Origin: Ilumatobacter sp963746265
Lineage (GTDB): Bacteria > Actinomycetota > Acidimicrobiia > Acidimicrobiales > Ilumatobacteraceae
Direction: 5' to 3'
Length of the DNA: 64,000 bases
Assembly (NCBI GenBank): GCA_963746265.1
Contig: CAVVAM010000015.1
Span: 186,001 to 250,000, forward strand
This document shows, in pieces, positions 33,609-42,889 of the stretch. Below the pieces are notes generated by a model. It had not been told where the DNA came from. It did not search any database and was given only the letters and a program-made list of their open reading frames with translations. The position numbers and the translations under genes were made by a program. The number at the start of each line of letters is the position of its first letter. The stretch's first letter is position 1.

Positions 33609-34994
33609 GTGGTCGTTCGTCTTGATCCGTTCGCCTCTGACCGCGAGCCCAGACCGGCGGTTCAGTTGAGGGTGGAGGTGTTGAGTGTGCTGATCACGAT
33701 GCTGAGTTCACTCGGTGACGAGGCCATCGAGTCGGCCGTCCGAGACGAGCTGCGCTCGGAGGGCGTCGACGTGTATGTGCACGACCTGACACACGAGCGC
33801 TTCGCTCCCTGCCAGGGATGTTTTGAGTGCTGGATCGCCCATCCGGGCACGTGCAAAGCGAGCGACGGCGCCAACGACGTGATGCGCGATGTCATCGCCT
33901 CCGACGCCGTGTTGTGGCTGGTAGCGCCGCGCTTCGGCGCGTGGGATCCTGTGTCGAAGGCGGCGCTCGACAAGATCATCGGGCTCATCTCGCCGTTCTT
34001 CACGAAGGTCGCTGGCGAGACGCACCACAAGCGTCGCTACGAGCGCTATCCGAGATGGGCGGTCCTGGCCGTGTCGGGGCCCGGGCAGACCGACGGTGAG
34101 CGCGATGTGTTCCGGACCCTGGTCGAGCGCAACGTGCTCAACATGCAGGTGCACTCGCCGTTCGTGGCGTTCGCTGATGCAGCCGATCCGGTCCGGTTTC
34201 GGACGATGGCCAATGCGGCGCTCGCGCACCTCACGGCCGACCATCCAGACGACCACTGGACGATGGTCGAACCCTTGCCGCCCGTGGAGAGCGCCGTGGG
34301 GCCGGATGTCGGCAACCGCCGAGCGGTCCTGTGGGTCGGCAGTGCCAAGCCGCATCGAACCAGCACGTCCGAAGCACTGGGCACGGCGCTGACCCGGCGG
34401 CTCGAATCCCGAGGCTGGGAATGTCGTACCGTGCGCGCTCCGAAGGTCACCAAGCTCGGCAGGGACGGCTCGCCCGAACTCGTCGGGGTGACACGCTCCG
34501 CATCGCTGCTCATCGTGGCCAGCCCGGTCTACGTGGACTGTCTCCCAGCGCTGGTCCTGAAAGGCCTGGGAGACCTGGTTGACGCCACGGTCATTGGAGC
34601 CGGACCTGCGCTGCTCCCCATCATCCAGTGCGGCTTTCCGGAGGCTACCCACACCCGACTGGCTGTGGAGGTGCTCGCACACGCCGCGTCAAGTGCGGGC
34701 TGGGCGTGGGCTGGGCACTTGGCGCTCGGCGCCGGCGGTTTCATCGACGGCGCCGACATCGATGCCAGCCGTCGCTTCCACAAGCTCCAGCAGGCTTTCG
34801 ACCAGGTCGCCGACGCGCTCGATGCCGGCGATCCGGTACCGGCCGAGCTGACGTCTGCGTTGTCGGCGCCGCTCCTGAACCCGACCGTCTACCGCTGGGC
34901 GGGCGATGTCGGCTGGCTCGCCCAAGCGATGCGACACGGCGCCCTCACCGAACTGTGGCAGCGTCCCTTCACGTCACCTGCAGGTTCCTCCTGA
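33609..34994 (+). CDS. Tandem flavodoxin-fold (NADPH-dependent FMN reductase-like) protein
   Basis: A 461-residue frame. The true start may be one of several GTG/TTG codons between 33609 and 33690. Two flavodoxin-like domains are visible. The first (about 25-200) has VLSVLITMLSSLGDEAIESA and a cysteine motif CQGCFECWIAHPGTC like that of iron-sulfur flavoprotein-type oxidoreductases. The second (about 238-400) opens AVLWVGSAKPHRTSTSEALG, a classic FMN-phosphate loop, and has SASLLIVASPVYVDCLPALV. Double-domain members are uncommon. It is probably an NAD(P)H:acceptor reductase, with an unknown acceptor. Confidence 0.7.
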   Translation: MVVRLDPFASDREPRPAVQLRVEVLSVLITMLSSLGDEAIESAVRDELRSEGVDVYVHDLTHERFAPCQGCFECWIAHPGTCKASDGANDVMRDVIASDAVLWLVAPRFGAWDPVSKAALDKIIGLISPFFTKVAGETHHKRRYERYPRWAVLAVSGPGQTDGERDVFRTLVERNVLNMQVHSPFVAFADAADPVRFRTMANAALAHLTADHPDDHWTMVEPLPPVESAVGPDVGNRRAVLWVGSAKPHRTSTSEALGTALTRRLESRGWECRTVRAPKVTKLGRDGSPELVGVTRSASLLIVASPVYVDCLPALVLKGLGDLVDATVIGAGPALLPIIQCGFPEATHTRLAVEVLAHAASSAGWAWAGHLALGAGGFIDGADIDASRRFHKLQQAFDQVADALDAGDPVPAELTSALSAPLLNPTVYRWAGDVGWLAQAMRHGALTELWQRPFTSPAGSS

Positions 34995-35308
34995 CACGGC
35001 CTGTGAAATCGCAGGTGACGATAGGTCGCCGCCGCGTGGCGCAACCAGTCGCGACGAGGTGTGCAAGGGGGCGTGCAGCGTGCCGATGCAACATGTGCGG
35101 GTCTGCTGCACCCGCGAACTTGGTCGCAGTCGCAGAGTCTCACGAACCGATATTCGCAGGCACTGGAACCGGAGATTGCGCTCGGCAACCTTCGGCGGCT
35201 GGACTCCCTCTGGACCCAATGCACCCGCTCACAGGCCCGTGTCGCGAGTTGGTTTCTCGGTGGACGACGGTGGCGGGCAACTGCCCAAGTGGGTGCACAA
35301 GGGAGAGG
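34995..35308. other. Intergenic region, nothing recognised
   Basis: This 314-bp stretch lies between convergent genes. No coding frame or clear hairpin is supported. Confidence 0.5.
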
Positions 35309-36106
35309 TCAATGGGTGACGGCGATCTCGACGGTGATGTCGTTGCGTGCTCTGACCGATCTGACGAGTCGTTCGTCCTGGCCGACCTCGCATCCGGACC
35401 AGACCACCGAGTCCACGACCTCGCCAAGGACGACGGCATCGGGGGCGACGACCGAACGCTGCCCGGCAACGGTCAGATTGGCGAACAGGTAATCGGCGAG
35501 GGTCCCGCAGTCGACATGCCACCCGGCGAAAGGCACCAGTTCGAGTAGTCCAGCCTGCTGTGCGGGAAGCCACGCAGCGCGATACAGATCCGAGAATCCC
35601 TGGGCCAGTTCGTGCACGGTGCCATTCGGCATCAGCGACACGCCGGCGAAGCGCCAGATTCCTTCGAAGTCCGGGCGTCGAGCGTCCGGCGTCACGAGGA
35701 GGCGGATGGTCGAGCGATTCCATCCGGATACGAACGGCCCGATGTCTCCGATCAGCAGCGCGTCACCGTTGAAGACGAGCAGATCGTCGTCGCCCACCCA
35801 CGACGCCACGTTTGCGACGCCGCCCGCCGTACCGAGCAACTCATGCTCGATCGACAGATCGACGCCACTCGGACGCCATTGCTCGAACTGGTCTCGACCC
35901 TGATGAACGTTGACAACAGTGCGGCTGGTCTGACCGAATGCATGACGCAGCGCCATGTCGATCATGGGGCTGTTCCCGACGGGGCACAGCGGCTTGGGCA
36001 GCAAGTCGGTCAATGGAGCGAGCCGAGTCCCGCGACCGGCGGCCAACAGCATGGCGGACAGGTTCAGGTGCGGTTCAGGGTGGTCAACCCCATCGGTGGT
36101 CGTCAC
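35309..36106 (-). CDS. NDP-sugar nucleotidyltransferase
   Basis: A 265-residue GT-A-fold nucleotidyltransferase from GTG 36104-36106 with an AGAGG site. It has the signature SAMLLAAGRGTRLAPLTD, LLPKPLCPVGNSPMIDM and the metal-binding LLVFNGDALL. It is like MurNAc-1-phosphate or mannose-1-phosphate nucleotidyltransferases, which make an activated sugar from NTP. The C-terminal part has a short hexapeptide-like stretch (VVAPDAVVLGEVVDSVVWSG). No sugar-pathway partner is adjacent, so the substrate is open. Confidence 0.85.
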   Translation of the reverse strand: MTTTDGVDHPEPHLNLSAMLLAAGRGTRLAPLTDLLPKPLCPVGNSPMIDMALRHAFGQTSRTVVNVHQGRDQFEQWRPSGVDLSIEHELLGTAGGVANVASWVGDDDLLVFNGDALLIGDIGPFVSGWNRSTIRLLVTPDARRPDFEGIWRFAGVSLMPNGTVHELAQGFSDLYRAAWLPAQQAGLLELVPFAGWHVDCGTLADYLFANLTVAGQRSVVAPDAVVLGEVVDSVVWSGCEVGQDERLVRSVRARNDITVEIAVTH

Positions 36107-36291
36107 GGTACCGGACCTCTCGTGTACGTCGACATGCACCACCGAACGTACTCCGCACACAGGATTCGACCTTGGAAGAACTCGGTTCGGCTACGCGGTG
36201 ACGATCGTCCGGATGCGGATGGCGGATCCAGGTGATCGTCAACCGGACAGCGACCGCGCCGATCGAGTGAGCCGCTCGACCGTCGCCCTTC

Positions 36292-37320
36292 TCAGTGGTC
36301 GTGGCGGTGGTGCAGGTCCGGCACGTGCGTGTGGGCGTGCACCAGTGGGGGGTGCTCATGCACGTGGGTGTGGCGGCCGGTGAAACCGTTCTCGTGGGCG
36401 TGGTCGTGATGGTCGTCGTCGTGGGTGTGTTCGTGCTCATGGACGGTGTCGTGATGGTGATGGGTGTGGTCGTGTGCGGATCGCAACGACACCGCGACAC
36501 CGGTGCCCGCAATCACGCCTGCAACCACCTGGATCGTCGTGGCGTCGTCACCGAGCAGCGTCCACGCAACCACAGCGCCGATAAACGGAGCAGTCGCGAA
36601 GATGACCTGTCCTCTCGCTGCTCCAAGGTCGCGTGCACCCTTCACCCACAACGTGATCGACAACCCGTAGCCCCCCGCACCGATCGCGAGCGCAGCAACG
36701 ATGTCCGACAACGTGGTATTCGAACCCCATCCTGCCACCAGCAAGCCGATCGCCAGGTTTGCACCACCAGCGATGACGCCCTTGAGCATCACGACATGCT
36801 CGGGTGCGAGTTGCTCGATCCGGGCGGTCACACCGTTGTCGAACCCCCACGCCACACACGCCGCGATCACCAGCAGCGCACCGACATCGAGACTCGCGCC
36901 CGGCTGCCACGTCAACATCGTCCCAGCGGCGGTGATGAGGGCTGCAGCCGACCACATCCGTGCACCGAGATGCTCACGGAATACCACGGCGGCCAGCACA
37001 ACCGTTGCTGCGAGTTCCGCGTTGAGGAGGATCGACGCTGTCGCTGGATCAGTTCGTGCGAGACCCGTAACGAGCAACACGGGGCCGACCGCTCCACCCA
37101 CAACGACGGCTGCAGCCGCTGGCCGCCACTCCGCTCTCAGGGCATGGGCGGTGGGTGGTCGCCTGAACGTGACGGGAGCGGCAGCGACGCCGGCACCGAC
37201 ATACAACAAGCCAGCCAGGGTGAAGGCAGGCAATGACCCAGCCAACTCCGATGCCAGCGGCGCAGACGCTCCGAACAACACCGCCGCCAACAGGCACCGG
37301 AGGACGCCGACGCGATTCAT
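36292..37320 (-). CDS. EamA/DMT-family transporter with histidine-rich tail
   Basis: A 342-residue protein from ATG 37318-37320 with ten transmembrane helices in two EamA repeats (LRCLLAAVLFGASAPLASEL at the start; AAALITAAGTMLTWQPGASL; FIGAVVAWTLLGDDATTIQV late). The last about 60 residues, beyond the final helix, contain about 25 histidines with aspartate and glutamate (HDHTHHHHD, HEHEHTHDDDHHDHAH, VHAHTHVPDLHHRHDH), a probable divalent-metal-binding tail in the cytoplasm. Related actinobacterial proteins are candidate metal exporters, but the substrate is inference. The frame also opens 16 residues earlier. Confidence 0.85.
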   Translation of the reverse strand: MNRVGVLRCLLAAVLFGASAPLASELAGSLPAFTLAGLLYVGAGVAAAPVTFRRPPTAHALRAEWRPAAAAVVVGGAVGPVLLVTGLARTDPATASILLNAELAATVVLAAVVFREHLGARMWSAAALITAAGTMLTWQPGASLDVGALLVIAACVAWGFDNGVTARIEQLAPEHVVMLKGVIAGGANLAIGLLVAGWGSNTTLSDIVAALAIGAGGYGLSITLWVKGARDLGAARGQVIFATAPFIGAVVAWTLLGDDATTIQVVAGVIAGTGVAVSLRSAHDHTHHHHDTVHEHEHTHDDDHHDHAHENGFTGRHTHVHEHPPLVHAHTHVPDLHHRHDH

Positions 37321-38192
37321 GACAGCCAGTCTGGTCGCCCATCGTCCTGGACGGTGGAATCGGCTCAAGTGGGGATCGCGACATTGTGCCCCAGCACCGT
37401 CTCACATGACGGTCGCCGACCGAACGGGTCCACGGGGCAAGCAAGCCCTGCCCCCTGTCGGCGACCGGCCTTACCGAGGACCCACCCCGGAAATGGTGCG
37501 AAGCAGACGCTCTCGACGGGTGTACCCGACAGTCTTGTGGTCGGGACAGGCTTCTCGCCCAACTCGCGCGGTGTTGCCGCTCGACGTGTTCCGCGGTCCA
37601 CTGTGAGTCCCATGAGGCTCGCAACATGGAGTACGGCTGCCCGAACTGCCGCAAAGACGCATCTCGCAGATCTACATCTCGACATCACTGTGCTCCCAGA
37701 ACGGCGACAGGTGGCGGCGTCAACGTCGACGGGCTCGTGCCGTTTCACCTGCGGGCCGTTTGGGCGTATCTCTCGGAGAACCCGGAGATACACCCGCCAT
37801 TGGCTCGGTCACGGTGGGCAACGAGGTTCCATGGCGGCAACGTTCCGATCACGCCCCGCTCGTCGTCGACGCCACCCCGAGCTAGCCGACTGCCTCGAGC
37901 TCGACCCACGTCGCCAGGCGACTTCGAGAGCGATTGACTATCCGATTGAGGATCCCCACGTGAGACGTCAGATCGAGCGTCAGCCGCGGAGCCAATATCG
38001 GTCGGCCGAACTGGACGATCTACTTCCAGCCGCCGGCAGGCCGAGCGAGGACTACCGCTGATCTTCGGCCCTTTGTCTTCTGACGAGGTCCTCCGTCGGG
38101 TATCGCTTCCCAGCTCGCCCGCCCGGGTGATTCGCCGCCGGGTCGTGTATGCGAGGCTGAGCCCCTGACCGAACGTGGCATGGGGGTGCAGC
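37321..38192. other. Region without a recognisable gene
   Basis: This 872-bp stretch separates the divergent transporter and beta-lactamase-fold genes. A 235-codon plus-strand frame (37354-38061) is arginine- and threonine-rich throughout and looks like chance reading of GC-rich DNA. I see no repeat or relic. It must hold promoters for both flanking genes. Confidence 0.45.
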
Positions 38193-39347
38193 ATGAGTCA
38201 AGCGATCAACGATGTGCTCGATGGGGCGGTCGACCGGGGCGCGGTTCCCAATGTGGTGGCCGTCGCGGCCGACCGCTCCGGGGTGATCTACCGGGGTGCG
38301 GCCGGGGCGATCGCACCCGGCGACGACCGAACGGTTGACGCGAATACCGAGTACCGCATCATGTCGATGACGAAGATGATCGTGACGGCGGCAGCGCTCC
38401 AACAGCGCGACGCCGGCCGACTCGACTTCGATGCCCCGGTCGCCGAGTACTACCCACCGTTCTCCGACGCGCGGGTGCTCACCGGGTTCGACGGCGACGA
38501 GCCGATGTATCGAGCACCGGCGAGCCCCGCCACGGTCCGACACCTGGTCACCCACACGTCCGGCCTCGGGTACTGGTTCTGGAACGAGGATCTCGCGCGC
38601 TGGGAGGTGACCACCGGCAACCCGGGCGTGCTCGCTGGGACCGCCGACTTCCTCGAGGCACCGATGACCTTCGACCCTGGGGCCGACTATCAGTACGGCA
38701 TCAACACCGACCTGCTCGGGCGCTGCGTCGCCGCTGCCGCAGGCTCCGAGCTCGACGAGGTGCTGGCGGCCGACATCTTCGAACCGCTCGGGATGAGCGA
38801 CACGACGTACCACCTCAGCGACGAGCAGCGGGGCCGCCTGACGCCCGTGCACGCGAAGGACGAGACCGGATCGTGGATCGCGACCGACGTCGACTACGCA
38901 CAGCGGCCAGAGCTGATCCCGGGTGGGCATGGCCTGTATTCGACCGCCAACGACTACCTGAAATTCCAGCGTGCGCTGCTCGGCGGCGGTGAGCTCGGCG
39001 GCGCCCGAATCCTGTCGCGTGACACCGTCGACGAGGCGTTCAGCAACCAGATCGGTGAGATCGACTTCCCGGCCGCCATCCCGACAGTCGATCCGGCGTC
39101 GTCGGCCGACTTCGACGCCGGACCGGGACACAAGTGGGGTTGGGGTCTGCTGCTCAACAGCGACGACATCCCCGGCCGTCGACGGGCCGGCAGCGGAGCG
39201 TGGGCGGGACTGTGCAACACCCACTTCTGGGTCGATCGTGCGACGGGGGTCACCGGCGCCATCTACGCCCAGACCCTGCCGTTCGTCGCGCCCGAGGTGT
39301 ACCAGGTGTACCTCGACTTCGAGACGGCGTTGTACTCAGCGCTCTGA
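38193..39347 (+). CDS. Serine beta-lactamase-fold hydrolase
   Basis: A 384-residue class C beta-lactamase/EstB-like protein from ATG 38193. The catalytic S58-x-x-K61 is in IMSMTKMIV, the tyrosine motif is YQYGIN, and VRHLVTHTSGLGYWFWNEDL is the usual family segment. HKWGWGLLL may stand in for the KTG/HxG triad. No signal peptide is visible, so a cytoplasmic esterase or peptidase role is more likely than antibiotic resistance. It is followed at once by an IS110 fragment. Confidence 0.88.
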   Translation: MSQAINDVLDGAVDRGAVPNVVAVAADRSGVIYRGAAGAIAPGDDRTVDANTEYRIMSMTKMIVTAAALQQRDAGRLDFDAPVAEYYPPFSDARVLTGFDGDEPMYRAPASPATVRHLVTHTSGLGYWFWNEDLARWEVTTGNPGVLAGTADFLEAPMTFDPGADYQYGINTDLLGRCVAAAAGSELDEVLAADIFEPLGMSDTTYHLSDEQRGRLTPVHAKDETGSWIATDVDYAQRPELIPGGHGLYSTANDYLKFQRALLGGGELGGARILSRDTVDEAFSNQIGEIDFPAAIPTVDPASSADFDAGPGHKWGWGLLLNSDDIPGRRRAGSGAWAGLCNTHFWVDRATGVTGAIYAQTLPFVAPEVYQVYLDFETALYSAL

Positions 39348-39397
39348 GTGGCGGGCGGTGATGTCGAGCCTGAGTGCGCGATGGTCGGCCGCTGGTG

Positions 39398-39671
39398 CGG
39401 GCGATCGAACTCGATCACCCACTCACCAGCGCGTGACAACGCGACGGTCAGGCCGCGCCCGTAGCTGCCGGATCCCTCCCACGACCCAGCTGCGATCGCC
39501 GGCTGTCGTGTGGGTGTCGGCCCACTCGATGGCTTCGTCGTAGCCGTCGTTGTTCGCCGCGGACTTCGCGGTCGCGATGACGCCGGTCGCGTCGGCGTCC
39601 AAGATGGCGACGGTGATCCAGTCGCGGTCGGGGTCGATGCCGATGACGTGATCGACAGGTTCTGCAAGCAT
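39398..39671 (-). pseudogene. N-terminal relic of a second-type IS110 transposase
   Basis: The frame from ATG 39669-39671 reads VIGIDPDRDWITVAILD, the DEDD first motif, and continues to DRSWVV. A frameshift near 39483 then continues EGSGSYGRGLTVALSRAGEW and VIEFDRP. The rest of the transposase is missing. It is a different lineage from copies A and B. It ends about 50 bp from the hydrolase stop. Confidence 0.7.
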
Positions 39672-40009
39672 GGTTGATGTGCCTCCTGGTAAGTACTGAA
39701 TGGTCAGTGCCGGCCTGGGAGAGAACTGCTACGACCGACTGTGATGAGTCACACCGAACACGGTGGGCAGGCTTCTGATCAGGACAGCAACAGCGGGCCA
39801 GGCCGGCACCGGCAACACGGCGGACAGATCGGTTAGCCTGGATCCACCGACCGTGATCTGGTGAGGGGCTGGTTGCGGTGGACGAGCAAGGTTTGGGGTC
39901 GGGTTGTCGGTTCGACCGGCTCGTGGGCGTGACTGTGCCAGGCCTCGTGCGATCGCTGATTGGTGGCGCTCGATGTGTTCTGCGGCGGGCCGGACCGCGG
40001 GTGCCCGAG
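39672..40009 (-). other. Left end of the IS110 relic and IS1380 flank
   Basis: This 338-bp stretch lies upstream of the IS110 relic. Its first part (CCAGGAGGCACATCAACC just before the start) is the expected place of that element's bridge RNA; the part near 40009 should contain one end of the IS1380 element. I could not fix either boundary. Confidence 0.4.
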
Positions 40010-41338
40010 TCAGATCGGGACGGCTGGCAGTCCGCGTAGCGTGACGAGCAGGTTCGTGAACGTGGCTGCCCATGGCCATCGTGTCGGTAGGCGAAGCGTG
40101 ACTCGACCGGCGCGGTTGACGAGTCGGCCGGGCAGTGCGAGGAGGCGGGTGCGGATCGTGCGAGCGACGATCAGCCGGTCGGTGTCATGGCCGCCGAGAT
40201 GGGCGGTCCAGCGGACCATGTTGTGTGCGAGGATCGCAATCTGGAACCAGGCAGAGTTCGCAGAGAACCTGCCGGACGGCAGGTGCTCGAGCCCGGCGCC
40301 GGCCTTCAGGTCTTTGATCGCGAGTTCCACGACGGCGTGTTCGCGGTGAAACCGGTCGATGTCGATGACGTTTCCGTCGAGGTCGGTCAAGAACGCGTGG
40401 TGTCGCCAATCAGGCCACAGCTTCTGCTGCGACTTGTCGGTGAGGCGGGTCCGGCGAACGATCATCCGGCGGGTCACACGTTTGGTTCCTTGGCCGGACG
40501 TGTAAGCGCACTCGGCGACTTGGGCTTCGCCGTCGCAGGTGTAATCGATGCTCTGCCAGGCATCGTCGTCGATGCCCGCGATCGCTGTCTGCACCGCCGC
40601 GACACTGGTCCGCACGCCCATCGTGTAGCGCACATCCAGTCGATTCAGATTGACGATCGTGTCGTTGTTCCAGAATCCCGAATCGAACCGGACCGTCAAC
40701 TCGCGATGCTTGTCGTCGCGTCGAGCCCGAGCAACCAACTCGTTGACGAACCGTTTCGTGCCGCGCTGGGTGTTGGCCGAACCCTTCCGGAGTCGACCGT
40801 GCAAGATCTCACCGGTGCCAGCAATCGTCGCGAGCAGCGGGTGATATCCGAGACAGTGCGTGTAGCCGTAGCCGGCGCCCTGCTTGGACTTGCCGGCCAC
40901 TTCACAGATCGTCGAGTCGACATCGATCACCAACCCACCCGGCGCCGTGGACGCCGCCCACGCGCGTTGGCGGACGACGTCGTTGACCGCTTCGAGTTGG
41001 CGGACGTGACCGAACGTGAAGGCTCGCAAGAACGTGCCGAGCGTCGACGGTGCCATCACCCGATGCGACACCACCTTGGCGGTCGCGCCGGCGCGCAACA
41101 TGTCTGCATGATCGATGTGCGAGCCGCCGGCCAGCATCGTGTTCAACAACGTCAACACCTTGCGGCCCGGTGACGCTCCACCCACCAGGCCGTCGAGACG
41201 CACCGTCGCATCGACCAACGCCTCGACATCGAGTCGCTCGGTCAGCGTCGCGGGCAACAACAACCCGGCGTTGGCGACCAGATTGTCGTCGTCGAAGGTG
41301 ACATGGACGCGGTCCAAGGTCTGCGATACTCGGGTCAC
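40010..41338 (-). CDS. IS1380-family transposase
   Basis: A 442-residue DDE transposase from GTG 41336-41338 with an AGGAG site. It shows HVTFDDDNLVANAGLLLPA, the typical IS1380 opening, DVDSTICEVAGKSKQGAGYG with the first aspartate, TVRFDSGFWN with the second, and HREHAVVELAIKDLKAGAGL with the glutamate. WPWAATFTNLLVTLRGLP is the usual C-terminus. The reading frame is intact, so the element may be functional. Terminal inverted repeats were not identified. Confidence 0.92.
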   Translation of the reverse strand: MTRVSQTLDRVHVTFDDDNLVANAGLLLPATLTERLDVEALVDATVRLDGLVGGASPGRKVLTLLNTMLAGGSHIDHADMLRAGATAKVVSHRVMAPSTLGTFLRAFTFGHVRQLEAVNDVVRQRAWAASTAPGGLVIDVDSTICEVAGKSKQGAGYGYTHCLGYHPLLATIAGTGEILHGRLRKGSANTQRGTKRFVNELVARARRDDKHRELTVRFDSGFWNNDTIVNLNRLDVRYTMGVRTSVAAVQTAIAGIDDDAWQSIDYTCDGEAQVAECAYTSGQGTKRVTRRMIVRRTRLTDKSQQKLWPDWRHHAFLTDLDGNVIDIDRFHREHAVVELAIKDLKAGAGLEHLPSGRFSANSAWFQIAILAHNMVRWTAHLGGHDTDRLIVARTIRTRLLALPGRLVNRAGRVTLRLPTRWPWAATFTNLLVTLRGLPAVPI

Positions 41339-41841
41339 TGGAAGTGTCTCCTGGCTGGTTGAACGATGTGGCGTAAGCAACCAACATCGTCCCAGCTCAG
41401 GAGACCTTTCACGCGGATACGCGACCTACCTCACCCGCCCAGACATCGCACCGACCACCAGGGCCAGGCAAGCGACTATCTGGGTCACGCGGCGCCACCG
41501 ACACCAACAATGGCCGACCTCACTCGACCGGCCCGCTGATACTCACAGTTGTTACTCACAGCAATTATCGGGTGCCACGAGTTGGGCCGCAGTGCAGCGC
41601 GCTGCGACCGCGGTCGGGCGTGATTAGGCGTGCCGAAGTGCGGCACAGCCTTCAGGGCGTTCACGGACATTGCTCACGGCGCTGGCGGACGCCACGTGCC
41701 GTCGTGACGTTCGGGGTGTCTGTGAGACTCCAAGGCATGTTCGGCGCGAACACCCGGGGTTGACGAGGGGCTGAGAACCCGATCCTCCCCCGGTGCGCTT
41801 CTACTGGGAACCGGCGTTGCGTTGCGAACGTCGAACGCTTG
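41339..41841. other. IS1380 right flank and upstream of lipoprotein gene
   Basis: This 503-bp stretch contains the transposase leader (AGCTCAGGAGACCTTTCAC region) and probably one end of the element. GCGGGCCGG-type sequence occurs inverted near 39,990 and 41,530 and may belong to the ends. No gene is supported. Confidence 0.4.
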
Positions 41842-42414
41842 ATGCGGTATCTCGGTCTGGCCGTCGTGACGGTTGTCCTCGCCGCGGCGTGCGGTGAACC
41901 CGGCACTTCGAACCCTGCGGCGACGGCTGTGTTGTCACCGACGACGGTCTCGATCACCGTTCCTGCCACCAACCAAGATGCGCAGTCATCACCGACAGTT
42001 CCTGCACGATGCCCAGAGTTCCCTGGTAACGAACCTGCCGAACTCGGTATTCGTGTAGCGGTCGGCCCCCTTCATCTCATCGACAACACGCCGACCACCT
42101 ATGTCGGTCCCGATGTGCGGGGTCTCGGCTACACGATCCGAGACACGACCGGCGTGGCCCGGACGCTCGATATCGGGATCGCCCTGTTGTACGTCACCAC
42201 GGTTGACGGTGAGATCATCAGCGGGCCGATGGGCGTCGAGGCCATCGGTGTCGCTGTCCAGGTGCCAGCCAATGGGGAGGTCGTTGCACCCTTCGTGTGG
42301 AGCCCTATCGACTGTCGGACCCACCAGGCGATCGAGCCAGGCACATACCGGGCCATCCTGGACCTCGGCCTCGTCGGCCTGATTCCTGTCGAAGAACTCG
42401 TCATCACGTCCTGA
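41842..42414 (+). CDS. Putative lipoprotein
   Basis: A 190-residue protein from ATG 41842 with a lipoprotein signal: MRYLGLAVVTVVL then lipobox LAAAC, giving a lipid-modified cysteine at about residue 17. A threonine/serine/proline linker follows. The mature domain (PEFPGNEPAELGIRVAVGPL, RGLGYTIRDTTGVARTLDIG, EPGTYRAILDLGLVGLIPVE) looks like a small beta-sandwich. No family is recognised. It is expected on the outer face of the cytoplasmic membrane. Confidence 0.7.
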   Translation: MRYLGLAVVTVVLAAACGEPGTSNPAATAVLSPTTVSITVPATNQDAQSSPTVPARCPEFPGNEPAELGIRVAVGPLHLIDNTPTTYVGPDVRGLGYTIRDTTGVARTLDIGIALLYVTTVDGEIISGPMGVEAIGVAVQVPANGEVVAPFVWSPIDCRTHQAIEPGTYRAILDLGLVGLIPVEELVITS

Positions 42415-42631
42415 ACCGTTCGACCGTGCGGGCAGGGTTTGGTTGACCTTGCTTGCGGGACGCAGTCCTGCAAAGGATGGATGCCCTGCCCAAGAAGTTC
42501 CCGCCGGATAGTCGCGGCCGAAACTGTGGGCGATCGCGGCCGGGAACGCTCCGGGCCGCTCGGCATCACCGACAGTCACCACGGGAGACGACGTCGTGGT
42601 GATTATGCGTGCGAATTCACACAGTCCGCCG

Positions 42632-42860
42632 GTGGGCGTGCCGGTGCCGTGGTAGCGGCGTTGGGGGTTGATGGTGAGGGTGCGGATGATTTCTCCGGTG
42701 GCGGCGTGGATGACGCGGATCGCGTAGCTGTGGATGAGCGGGATGATGCGGGTTCCGTCGAGGGTTCGTCCGAGGCCGATGTGGTGCATGTGGCCGTCGA
42801 CGCGCAGCGCGACGTTGCCGGAGTGGATGCGGTCATGCCGGACGCGGAACTGAGACCGGG
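42632..42860 (-). pseudogene. C-terminal fragment of an IS481-type transposase
   Basis: The minus strand reads FRVRHDRIHSGNVALRVDGH, MHHIGLGRTLDGTRI, YAIRVIHAATGEIIRTL and TINPQRRYHGTG. This is the C-terminal beta-barrel end of IS481/rve-type transposases. The catalytic domain is absent. It lies immediately downstream of the WD40 gene stop and may have come in next to it. Confidence 0.6.
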
Positions 42861-42889
42861 GGCTTTGCTGCCATACCGCTGGAGCCGTT

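Noticed and set aside
37354..38061. 235-codon frame between the transporter and the beta-lactamase-fold gene
   Set aside because: Arginine/threonine-rich throughout, no motif, no ribosome binding site; looks like chance in GC-rich DNA.
38193..39347. Antibiotic-resistance beta-lactamase
   Set aside because: Only the fold and SxxK are shared; there is no signal peptide and the EstB-like segments favour an esterase or peptidase.
39990..41535. Inverted GCGGGCCGG as IS1380 terminal repeats
   Set aside because: The shared inverted sequence is only about nine bases and common in GC-rich DNA; boundaries remain undefined.
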